64,000 nt of DNA from Pseudomonas sp. DNDY-54 (GTDB lineage Bacteria > Pseudomonadota > Gammaproteobacteria > Pseudomonadales > Pseudomonadaceae), in NCBI RefSeq assembly GCF_019880365.1, contig NZ_CP082271.1, forward strand, positions 2,976,001 through 3,040,000. Direction: 5' to 3'. The translations under genes were made by a program, and so were the position numbers. This document shows positions 28,356 through 36,221 of this stretch, one piece after another (the first letter of the stretch is position 1; each line of letters starts with the position of its first letter). The notes under the pieces are model-generated. The model was not told the origin of the DNA. It ran no database searches and was given only the letters and a program-made list of their open reading frames with translations.

Positions 28356-29210
28356 TCACCGTCCGCCAAACATGCCGACCCAGAAAATCCCGGCGTCGCT
28401 CTGGGGATCCACTGCGTAGGCAGCACCCAGTTCGCTGAACTGCGGGTTCATGATGTTGGCGCAATGCCCCGGGCTCGCCAGCCAGCCTTCGACCACACGG
28501 CGCGGCCGGTCCAGCGCGGCGGCGATGTTCTGGCCGACCGGCGAGCCGGTAAAGCCGGCCAATTCCGCCCTGTCACCTGGCGTGCGACCGTCTGGATCGA
28601 GGTGGCTAAAGAAGTTGCCATTGGCCATGGCTCGGCTGTGCGCGTCTGCCAGGCTGGCAAGTGTCGTGTTCCAGGTCAGCGGCGGCGCAGCCGAAAAGGA
28701 TACGCCCCCACACTGGCGCGGCGTTGTGCGGGCGCGATTGACCTCCTCCAGCAGCCGCTGCCCTTCCGCCTGCCAATCCCTGAGGTGGCCACCCAGCAAC
28801 GGCCGCGCCAGGACGATGCGCCAATCGCGGCCTTCACGGCTGACGCCGATGTCGGCGTACTGCGGGTCGAGTACCACGCGGCAAAAGCTTTCGCGCAGCG
28901 CTTGCATGGCCGCCTGAGCATCGCGCGGGCCGGACAGGCTCATGGCTTGCACATTGGCCATGGGGTAACCGGCGCGGGCCAGCGAGCCCTGAAGATCGCC
29001 GGCGCCAGCGGCCGGCAGCAGCACCAAACGCGAGTCCGGCGCAAGCGCTGTCAGCTCTTCACTGGCCCGACCGTCGCAACGCTGGACTGCGCTGCGGTAA
29101 TGATTGATCGCCTCGATCAGCTGGGCTTCCTGCCCCTCGTCTGCGCCAACGGCAACCCGACCACTGCCGAGCAATACGACGAGAAGCAGCGAAGGAGTAA
29201 GCAGGCGCAT
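28356..29210 (-). CDS. CAP-domain (SCP/PR1) secreted protein
   Basis: 284 residues. A signal peptide spans about residues 1-22 (MRLLTPSLLLVVLLGSGRVAVG, ending before ADEG). The N-terminal half has no recognised domain. The C-terminal CAP domain (about 155-284) shows LLEEVNRARTTP, DAHSRAMANGNFFSHLDPDGRTPGDRAE with the conserved His, and VEGWLASPGHCANIMNPQFSELGAAYAVD, the CAP signature H-C/R-x-N-I-M. Role in Gram-negatives is unknown. Start: ATG with GGAG eight bases ahead; an upstream ORF extension of 48 codons has no start signal. A second CAP gene ends at the window's right edge. Confidence 0.9.
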   Translation of the reverse strand: MRLLTPSLLLVVLLGSGRVAVGADEGQEAQLIEAINHYRSAVQRCDGRASEELTALAPDSRLVLLPAAGAGDLQGSLARAGYPMANVQAMSLSGPRDAQAAMQALRESFCRVVLDPQYADIGVSREGRDWRIVLARPLLGGHLRDWQAEGQRLLEEVNRARTTPRQCGGVSFSAAPPLTWNTTLASLADAHSRAMANGNFFSHLDPDGRTPGDRAELAGFTGSPVGQNIAAALDRPRRVVEGWLASPGHCANIMNPQFSELGAAYAVDPQSDAGIFWVGMFGGR

Positions 29211-29355
29211 GATCGTCTCCAGCGAACCGAAATCAGGAACGCTGAAGATGCACCGTGAACGCTCGCCAAGTCGAGCCCGCGCAACCGTCGCACACGAATA
29301 GAGGCCGTTTCGTTCCGGGGCCATTCGGCACTTGCCGTATCGGCAGGCGCTCAAT

Positions 29356-29375
29356 CTATAATCGTTCTTATTTGC
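29356..29375. promoter_or_regulatory. Fur-like site before the PfeR-like gene
   Basis: The sequence ctataatcgttcttattt shares 9 of 12 positions with the core ATAATCATTATC of the Fur consensus, counting from ATAATC. It lies 13 bp upstream of the response regulator start. Iron control fits the neighbouring receptor genes. Confidence 0.4.
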
Positions 29376-29387
29376 ACCGGACTAACC

Positions 29388-30092
29388 ATGGCCTCTTCTG
29401 CAGTCCGCCAGATCCTGGCGATCGAAGACGACCCGATTCTCGGCACCCACCTGAAAACGTCGCTGGAGCACCGCGGGTTTGACGTCACGCTTGCTGATAA
29501 CGGCCGCGCCGGTCTGGCGTTGGCACGCGCGTCGTCGTTCGACTTGATCCTGCTGGATGTGATGCTGCCGGAGCTCAGCGGCATGGAATTGCTGACCCAG
29601 TTACGCAAGGACCAACGTACACCCGTGCTGATGATGTCCGCGTTGGGCAACGAGGCACACCGCATCCAGGGCTTCGATAGCGGCGCCGACGATTACCTGC
29701 CCAAGCCGTTCAGCATCGAGGAATTGCAGGTGCGTATCGCCGCGATCCTGCGACGCGTGGCCTATGAGCGCAGCAGCATGCCACCCGCGGCGAATGATGA
29801 CTTGATTCGGTTCGACGATCAGCGCTGTGATGTGCGTTACGACGGGCGCTGGGTCGGTTTAACCGCCACCGAATACCGGCTGATCAAGGTGCTGCACGAG
29901 TCTGCGGGTGAGGTGCTGAGCAAACCCTTCCTCTATCAGCAGGCCCTGCGCCGCGGTTACTCACAACACGATCGCAGCCTGGACATGCACATCAGCAACA
30001 TCCGCCGCAAACTGGTGCGCGAGAAGGTCACGGCGCTGCGCCTGGAATCGGTATGGGGCAAGGGCTACGTGCTGGATCTGCAGGCCAGCTGA
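29388..30092 (+). CDS. OmpR-family response regulator (PfeR-like)
   Basis: 234 residues with a receiver domain (phosphoacceptor Asp57 in LILLDVMLPE, acidic AIEDD at 11-15, Lys in YLPKPF) and a C-terminal winged helix with SLDMHISNIRRKL and WGKGYVL. It is followed, overlapping by one base (TGATG), by a sensor kinase and then a CirA-like receptor. This is the same order as pfeR-pfeS-pfeA in P. aeruginosa, where the regulators induce a siderophore receptor; here the receptor looks like CirA rather than PfeA. Confidence 0.88.
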   Translation: MASSAVRQILAIEDDPILGTHLKTSLEHRGFDVTLADNGRAGLALARASSFDLILLDVMLPELSGMELLTQLRKDQRTPVLMMSALGNEAHRIQGFDSGADDYLPKPFSIEELQVRIAAILRRVAYERSSMPPAANDDLIRFDDQRCDVRYDGRWVGLTATEYRLIKVLHESAGEVLSKPFLYQQALRRGYSQHDRSLDMHISNIRRKLVREKVTALRLESVWGKGYVLDLQAS

Positions 30093-31423
30093 TGCCCAAT
30101 CGCCATTCGCTGTTCTGGCGCCTGGTGGTGCTCGTCGCCGGGTTTTGTCTGTCAATGATCTGGGCCGGCGGGTACGTGGGCCGGCAAATCGACCGGACCA
30201 GTTCCTATTTGTCGCAGGACGCCCACGACGTGCTGGCCGGCTATGCCGATGAAGCGCATCGCGCCCTGCAAGCAGGGCCCGATGCGCTGGGCCAATGGAT
30301 CACCGCGATGCATCAGCGCGAGGTGGACTGGCTGGTGGTCGTGGATCGGCAACTCCAACCGCTTGGCGGGCAGCGACTGACTGACCAAGAGCGGGAAATG
30401 CTCACCTTCGTACGTCATTACGAATGGCCCATGAGCCGCCGCAATCAAGGGATGCCGTTGGTCTCGGTGCCAATAGAGGACAGCGGCGCGCGGCTCATCC
30501 TGCGCTTACCGGAACGCTTCCGGCCCTGGCGCAACCATGCGCTGCTCACGGCCGGCGCGGTGTACCTGCCGCTGGTTCTGTTGTCGGTGCTGTTCTGCGG
30601 GTTGCTTTATCGCGTGCTGGTCTCGCCGCTAGACAGCTTGCGTCGGCAGGCCAATGCACTGAGCGGCCACCGTCTCGATGCGTTGCTTCCGGCTGCGATT
30701 GCCGGGCGCAACGACGAGCTGGGCGAACTAGGGCGGTCCCTGGAATACCTCACCCGGCGTCTGCGCGATTCCATCGATCAACAGCAACAGTTGCTTCGTG
30801 ACCTGTCCCACGAGCTGCGCACGCCACTCAGCCGCCTGCGCGTAGCCTGTGAAAGCGACTTGAGCATCGAGGACATGCGCCGCCGCACCGACCGCGAAAT
30901 CACCAGCATGCAGCACCTGGTCGACAGCACGCTGGAGTTCGCCTGGCTCGACAGTGAGCAGCCCCGCTTCGAATGCGAGGCGGTTGAGGTCGCGGCGCTC
31001 TGGGACATGCTGAGCGAAAATGCTTGCTTCGAAGCCGGCTGGTCGCGCGAGCGTATCCAGGCGCAGGTCCCGGACGATTGCCGGGTCCTCGGCAACCTCA
31101 ACGCCCTGGCGCAGGCGATGGAAAATATTCTGCGCAACGCGATCCGCTACTCCCCGTCTACCGGCACGGTCACCCTGTCGGCGGAACGCGACGGCTCGCA
31201 TTGGCAACTGCGCATCGAAGACCAGGGCCCCGGTGTACCAGCGGATCAGCTCTCATTGATCTTCCGGCCGTTCGCGCGGCTCAGTGCGGCACGCCCCGGC
31301 GGGGACGGCTTCGGGCTGGGCCTCGCAATCGCCAGAAGCATGGTGCTGATGCAGGGCGGCGACATCTGGGCCGAGAACCGCGACGCGGGTCTATGTATGA
31401 CCATCCGACTGAGAAATGTATAG
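30092..31423 (+). CDS. Sensor histidine kinase (PfeS-like)
   Basis: 443 residues. Two transmembrane helices (about 9-30 and 152-175) border a periplasmic sensor of about 120 residues. A HAMP segment (about 175-228) leads to HisKA with the phosphoacceptor His240 in LRDLSHELRTPLSRLR. The ATPase domain has the N-box NILRNAIRYSP and the G-box GDGFGLGLAIA. It is translationally coupled to the response regulator. A periplasmic iron-siderophore signal is plausible by neighbourhood. Confidence 0.9.
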   Translation: MPNRHSLFWRLVVLVAGFCLSMIWAGGYVGRQIDRTSSYLSQDAHDVLAGYADEAHRALQAGPDALGQWITAMHQREVDWLVVVDRQLQPLGGQRLTDQEREMLTFVRHYEWPMSRRNQGMPLVSVPIEDSGARLILRLPERFRPWRNHALLTAGAVYLPLVLLSVLFCGLLYRVLVSPLDSLRRQANALSGHRLDALLPAAIAGRNDELGELGRSLEYLTRRLRDSIDQQQQLLRDLSHELRTPLSRLRVACESDLSIEDMRRRTDREITSMQHLVDSTLEFAWLDSEQPRFECEAVEVAALWDMLSENACFEAGWSRERIQAQVPDDCRVLGNLNALAQAMENILRNAIRYSPSTGTVTLSAERDGSHWQLRIEDQGPGVPADQLSLIFRPFARLSAARPGGDGFGLGLAIARSMVLMQGGDIWAENRDAGLCMTIRLRNV

Positions 31424-31444
31424 ATTGTAAATGCGCTTTACTCT

Positions 31445-31463
31445 CAAATGAGAATACATAGCA
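31445..31463. promoter_or_regulatory. Fur-like site before the CirA-like gene
   Basis: The segment contains aaatgagaatacatagc, which agrees at 11 of 17 positions with a Fur box. It lies about 95 bp upstream of the receptor start and just after the kinase stop, where the receptor promoter should be. Confidence 0.5.
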
Positions 31464-31556
31464 TTGCTGCAAATTGAGCGTGCGCTCCGCTTCATAGCTG
31501 AAGAGCGGCACGTTCAGAACCGCAACGGCGAAATGTTCTCAGGGAGACTGTTGTAC

Positions 31557-33530
31557 ATGGTGATTTTCAATCGGCATCGACTGGGGTGTGCGGTCGCGAT
31601 GGCAACCTGGATGAGCACCCCTGCAAGCGCCGAGCAGCCGGTCGAACTTAATAAAGTCGTCGTTACCGCTTCGGGTTTTGAGCAACAAATAAAAGAAGCG
31701 CCTGCCTCCATCTCGGTCGTTACGCGCGAAGACCTCGAGAAAAAATCCTATCGAGATGTCACCGATGCACTGCGCGACATCCCAGGTGTAGTGATTACCG
31801 GCGGCGCCAGCTCCAGTGACATCAGCATCCGGGGCATGGCCTCCAAATACACGTTGATCCTCATCGACGGCAAGCGCATGGAATCCCGGGCTACGCGCCC
31901 CAACAGTGACGGCCCAGGCATCGAGCAAGGGTGGACGCCGCCGCTCGAGGCGATCGAGCGCATCGAAGTGGTGCGCGGGCCGATGTCCTCCCTCTACGGT
32001 TCAGATGCTATGGGCGGAGTGGTCAACATCATTACGCGAAAGGTAGCGGACAGCTGGCACGGCGGTTTGCGCACTGAAAACACCTTTCAAGACCGCTCTG
32101 ATTCCGGCGACTATCGCACCCTCAACGGCTATCTCTCCGGACCGCTGGTCGACGGGCTGCTGGGCCTGCAGCTTTATGGACAGACGTCACAGCGCGACGA
32201 GGACGATATCCTCCGCGGCTTCAACGAGCAAAAGACTAACAGCGGCACTGCAAAGCTGTCGTTCACACCTAACGATTCCAACGATCTGGTGCTGGAAGGT
32301 GGAAAAGTCGAGCAGAAACGCAACGCAACCGTCGGTCGATCCGGGTCGGGCAACACCGACTCGCTCTCGGATTATGACCGGACGCATGTCTCTCTTAGCC
32401 ATACCGGCCGCTGGAGCATGGGCCAGTCCGAGACCTACCTGCAGCAGGAGCGTATCGAGAATCCTGGACGGGAAATGGAGCTGGAGAACAGCGTCTTCAA
32501 TACCCAAACGTCATTGTTTATTGGCAACCATGTTGCGACTGTCGGCGGCCAGTACAAATACGAAGACCTGACTGACGAGGGTAACCAGTTGGCCGGTGCC
32601 GAAGACTTGACGCGTCTAACGCGATGGTCGTGGGCATTGTTCGCAGAAGACGAGTGGAGTTTGACCGACACCTTTGCACTGACGACCGGGCTGCGGATGG
32701 ATCGCGACGAGAACTATGGCACTCATTGGTCTCCACGCGTCTACGGTGTGTGGCAAACAACCGATCATTGGACGGCAAAAGGCGGCGTTTCAAGCGGCTA
32801 TCGCTCGCCCGATATTCGCGCTGCCGTCGATAACTGGGGTCAGATCACAGGCGGCGGGCAAGGTGATCCGGCGGTCATCGTAGGCAATTCAGCCCTCAAG
32901 CCCGAAGAAAGCCTGAGCCAGGAAATCGGCATCATGTGGGACAGCCTGAACGGCTTCTCTACCGGCCTGACCCTGTTCAACACCGATTTCAATGACAAGA
33001 TCACTGAGTTGCGTCGTTGCACTGACAGCACGGGAACGGCTTCCGGTCAATGCGTCGTCAATGGCGAGGCCTACCGCTTCATCAGTGACCGCGTAAACGT
33101 CGATGAGGCGCGCATGCGCGGCGTCGAAGCGACATTGGACTGGGCGATCACCGAAAGCGTGTCCTTGGGTGCCAACTACACCTATACAGACTCTGAGCAG
33201 CGAAGCGGTGATTTCCGCGGCGAGCCCTTGAATCAGATGCCCAAGCACATGTTCAACACGACGCTGGACTGGCAGGCCAGTGACCGTCTTGGTACGTGGG
33301 CCCGTCTTAATTATCGCAGCGAAACGTCCGAATACCTGTCTCGCACCAGCATGGCTGAAAGCACCCCTGCGTACACGCTGGTCGATGTTGGTGGGACTTA
33401 CGACCTGAGCAAAAACCTCAAGTTGCTGGCTGGCGTCTACAACGTCTTCAACGAAGAGATCGATTACGAAAGCTATGAAACTGTTCTTGACGGCCGCCGT
33501 TACACGGTCGGAATGAATCTATCGTTCTGA
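31557..33530 (+). CDS. cirA: TonB-dependent outer-membrane receptor, CirA-like
   Basis: 657 residues. A signal peptide (about 1-26, ending STPASA) is followed by a TonB-box-like ELNKVVVTASG. The plug domain holds APASISVVTREDLEK, SIRGMASKYTLILIDGKR and IERIEVVRGPMSSLYGSDAMGGVVNIITR, very close to E. coli CirA. The barrel closes with the C-terminal aromatic VGMNLSF. CirA takes up catecholate siderophore fragments (dihydroxybenzoylserine). The start chosen has GGGAG ten bases ahead; two earlier ATGs are weaker. The neighbouring two-component system suggests PfeRS-like induction. Symbol is by similarity only. Confidence 0.9.
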   Translation: MVIFNRHRLGCAVAMATWMSTPASAEQPVELNKVVVTASGFEQQIKEAPASISVVTREDLEKKSYRDVTDALRDIPGVVITGGASSSDISIRGMASKYTLILIDGKRMESRATRPNSDGPGIEQGWTPPLEAIERIEVVRGPMSSLYGSDAMGGVVNIITRKVADSWHGGLRTENTFQDRSDSGDYRTLNGYLSGPLVDGLLGLQLYGQTSQRDEDDILRGFNEQKTNSGTAKLSFTPNDSNDLVLEGGKVEQKRNATVGRSGSGNTDSLSDYDRTHVSLSHTGRWSMGQSETYLQQERIENPGREMELENSVFNTQTSLFIGNHVATVGGQYKYEDLTDEGNQLAGAEDLTRLTRWSWALFAEDEWSLTDTFALTTGLRMDRDENYGTHWSPRVYGVWQTTDHWTAKGGVSSGYRSPDIRAAVDNWGQITGGGQGDPAVIVGNSALKPEESLSQEIGIMWDSLNGFSTGLTLFNTDFNDKITELRRCTDSTGTASGQCVVNGEAYRFISDRVNVDEARMRGVEATLDWAITESVSLGANYTYTDSEQRSGDFRGEPLNQMPKHMFNTTLDWQASDRLGTWARLNYRSETSEYLSRTSMAESTPAYTLVDVGGTYDLSKNLKLLAGVYNVFNEEIDYESYETVLDGRRYTVGMNLSF

Positions 33531-33536
33531 AGACAA

Positions 33537-33564
33537 CGGGACGCTTGCAGTATCGAGCGTCCCG
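33537..33564 (+). terminator. Hairpin after the receptor gene
   Basis: Perfect 9-bp stem cgggacgct / agcgtcccg with a 10-base loop, beginning six bases after the stop. No T run follows. Confidence 0.5.
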
Positions 33565-33708
33565 ATTCGCAAGTGCCGTTCGCTGAACGTAATTATCCAG
33601 AGTGGACCCGATCGACACTCTGGATACTCAAGCCAACCGGAACCCGGTGCCGAACTGCTTGGTAGCCCGTTGGGCACTTTCTCGTTTGAATTTCTTCGAG
33701 TACCTGAC

Positions 33709-34011
33709 GTGGCTCGTTCCGTATCGCAATCCCGTCGTACCTGGCCCCGCGTCGCCGCGCGTACTGGCCTCGCCATCATGGGCGGCTACGCCTTTACCTA
33801 CGCCTTCACCGCCGCGCTGGCCCGGCTGCTTCCGGTGAATCCGGTAGACGCCTCGACCATCGCCTCGCTGCTGTCGTTTGTGGTGTATCTGCTATTTATC
33901 TTGTGGGTCTTCGCCGCAGTCTCCATACGCCGGGTGCTGCTCGGCCTGAGCATGGCCCTGCCGTTGGCAGTCATCGGCTTCGGGCCCCAGTTGCTGGAGG
34001 CCTGGCGATGA
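33709..34011 (+). CDS. DUF3649 membrane protein
   Basis: About 100 residues with three transmembrane helices (starting GLAIMGGYAFTYAFTAALARLLP). DUF3649 proteins sit in Pseudomonas iron-uptake operons beside PepSY and DUF3325 genes, as here. The start is uncertain: I use GTG at 33709, which matches the usual length; the frame is open to TTG at 33670. Its stop overlaps the next start by four bases (ATGA). Confidence 0.8.
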   Translation: MARSVSQSRRTWPRVAARTGLAIMGGYAFTYAFTAALARLLPVNPVDASTIASLLSFVVYLLFILWVFAAVSIRRVLLGLSMALPLAVIGFGPQLLEAWR

Positions 34012-35600
34012 AAGGCAGCCTGACGCAATCCATGTCCTGGTTGCATACCTGGTGCGGGCTGTTGCTCGGCTGGGTGCTATTCGCGATCTTTCTGACCGGC
34101 ACGTTGGCGGTCTTCGACAAGGAGATCAGCTGGTGGATGCAGCCTGAGTTGTCGGACAGGACTCAGTCTCCAGCCGCTGCGGCGAACGTGGCGCAGCGCT
34201 GGCTGATGGCACACCACCCTGACGCATCGCACTGGAACATCAACCTACCCACCGAGCGCTCACCCGACCTCAGCGTTTCGGTCGGCGAGCGCCGCCGTGG
34301 CGCCGAACAGACCCAGCTGGACCCGCGCTCAGCAGAAACCGTAAAGGCGCGGGAGACCGTCGGCGGGAATTTCTTCTTCCATTTCCACTACACCCTGCAC
34401 TTGCCGCGAATATTGGGCGTGTGGGTCGTGGGGTTCGCGGCGATGGCGATGCTGGTGGCGCTGATCAGCGGCATCATCATCCACAAGAAAATCTTCAAAG
34501 AGTTCTTCACCTTCCGCCCGGCCAAGGGGCAGCGTTCCTGGCTGGACGGCCATAACGCCAGCGCCGTTCTGCTATTGCCGTTTCATCTGATGATCACCTA
34601 CACCGGACTCGCCATTTTTTTCGTCCTTTACATGCCAGCAGCCGTGGATGCGCTGTACGACGGTGATCGCCAGGCCTACTTCCGCGACGCACAGTCGTCC
34701 CGGGCTGCCGAGCAGGGCCAACAGGCTCAACAAGGACCACATCGCGAGCAGGCGCTGCGAGGCGAAGGGCGCAACTCGGTTACCGCACCCGCGGCACCAC
34801 TCCTCGCCTTGAGCGAGTTCGTCCGCAACGCTGAGGCTCACTACGGCCAGGGCATGATCGGCGGTCTGGCCGTGAGCAATCCAGGTCGGGCCAACGCCGA
34901 GGTCACGGTGCGCCCCGTACTGGGCAATCGCATCGAACTGACAAAAGGCGAAGGCATCGTCTTCAGCGGTGTTACCGGCGAGCTGATCCAGTCGCCCGAG
35001 CCGTCGCGCGCTAGCCTGCTGACCCAACGGGTGATGGCGGGTCTGCATTTTGCTCAGTTTGGCGGTTACCCGATGCGCTGGCTGTACTTCATCTGCGGCC
35101 TGATCAGCTGCGCCATGATCGCGACCGGGTTGGTGCTCTACACCGTCAAGCAACGCAGGCAAGCCAAGGTCAATCAGCACTTTCTTCGGCTCGTTGAAAG
35201 CACCAACGTGGCGATTGTTGCCGGGCTGTCGCTGGCCTGCATCGCGCTTCTCTGGGGCAATCGGCTATTACCCGCCGAGCTGAATAGCCGACAGGCGTGG
35301 GAGCTGCGGATATTCTTCGGTCTATGGGCGTTGAGCTGGGTGCATGCCTGGGGCCGTAAGCCTTTGCACGCGTGGCGCGAGCAGCTATTCGCCACCGCCG
35401 CACTGGCGCTGTTGTTGCCGGTGCTGGACATGGCCACGACCAACACGTCGCTCGATGGCATGCGGTTGTCCGTTCTCGCCAGCGTCTCGCTACTCGGTCT
35501 GCTGATTGGCTGGATCGCCTGGCGAATTCAGATCCCCATCTCAGCCAGAACGATGCGGCCCGCTCCGATCAAGCAGCCGGCTCCGGGTGTCTCGTCATGA
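34008..35600 (+). CDS. PepSY-domain membrane protein (iron-regulated, PiuB-type)
   Basis: 530 residues. The N-terminus has the family helix SWLHTWCGLLLGWVLFAIFL followed by TGTLAVFDKEI; further helices lie at about 140-165, 195-215, 360-385 and four near the C-terminus. Large periplasmic loops hold PepSY-like regions. These proteins are inner-membrane components of siderophore or heme iron release, often ferric-chelate reductase-like. Start and stop overlap both neighbours by four bases, so the three genes form a coupled operon. Confidence 0.88.
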   Translation: MKGSLTQSMSWLHTWCGLLLGWVLFAIFLTGTLAVFDKEISWWMQPELSDRTQSPAAAANVAQRWLMAHHPDASHWNINLPTERSPDLSVSVGERRRGAEQTQLDPRSAETVKARETVGGNFFFHFHYTLHLPRILGVWVVGFAAMAMLVALISGIIIHKKIFKEFFTFRPAKGQRSWLDGHNASAVLLLPFHLMITYTGLAIFFVLYMPAAVDALYDGDRQAYFRDAQSSRAAEQGQQAQQGPHREQALRGEGRNSVTAPAAPLLALSEFVRNAEAHYGQGMIGGLAVSNPGRANAEVTVRPVLGNRIELTKGEGIVFSGVTGELIQSPEPSRASLLTQRVMAGLHFAQFGGYPMRWLYFICGLISCAMIATGLVLYTVKQRRQAKVNQHFLRLVESTNVAIVAGLSLACIALLWGNRLLPAELNSRQAWELRIFFGLWALSWVHAWGRKPLHAWREQLFATAALALLLPVLDMATTNTSLDGMRLSVLASVSLLGLLIGWIAWRIQIPISARTMRPAPIKQPAPGVSS

Positions 35601-35935
35601 GTAGTACAGCCCTGCTCGCCAGCCTGCTGCTGGCCTATTCCGGCATGCTCGGTTTTTGTTTGGGCAAGGAACGTCATTGGAAACAGCTGGCTCACCCTCG
35701 GCTGCCGGCCCGACTGCGCCGTCTCGCGGCGCCGAGCGGCGCGCTACTGCTAGGCCTCGCCGTCTATGTGGCTGGCCACGTCTGGCCTGGCGGCATGGCG
35801 GTGGTCGGCTGGTTTGGCCTGATTTCACTGGCCGGCCTCGCCCTGCTCATGCTGATCCCGTATGCGCCGCGCGTGGCGACAGCGCTGCCACTAGTGGGCG
35901 GCACGATCTGGGCGCTAGTGGTGCTGGCAACTTAG
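35597..35935 (+). CDS. DUF3325 membrane protein
   Basis: 112 residues and four hydrophobic helices (LLASLLLAYSGMLGFCLG; APSGALLLGLAVYVAG; VVGWFGLISLAGLALLML; LPLVGGTIWALVVLA). The family is found at the end of DUF3649-PepSY operons. It starts in the ATGA overlap with the PepSY gene. Function unknown; a role in iron handling is inferred from context. Confidence 0.85.
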   Translation: MSSTALLASLLLAYSGMLGFCLGKERHWKQLAHPRLPARLRRLAAPSGALLLGLAVYVAGHVWPGGMAVVGWFGLISLAGLALLMLIPYAPRVATALPLVGGTIWALVVLAT

Positions 35936-36221
35936 CGGTCGACCATGGAAACGCCATGGCAGATATGAGCGGAAGCATCCTTATGCCAACGAGGATTGTC
36001 TGAGCCAGATACTTCCGTCCGGACTGTAATGGCTGCCGGATATGACGGTTGACGCTACGTGTCCCGAACTGCATGCCGCACCCGCTATCAGGTCTGCTCT
36101 TCAATGACGCCTTAATCACGCCAGCAAAGTTTAGCCAGCCGCTTCACACGCCCGGCGGCCGACCCAAATGGCCCGCAAGCTATTACAATGCGCGCCTTCG
36201 ATCTACACCCGGTCCGCGCTC

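Noticed and set aside
28464..29258. Plus-strand frame of 264 codons opposite the CAP gene
   Set aside because: The minus-strand CAP motifs and signal peptide decide the coding strand.
36168..36221. Earlier start for the U32 gene
   Set aside because: The upstream codons do not align with the family opening; the ATG at 36222 begins the conserved ELLSPARD region.
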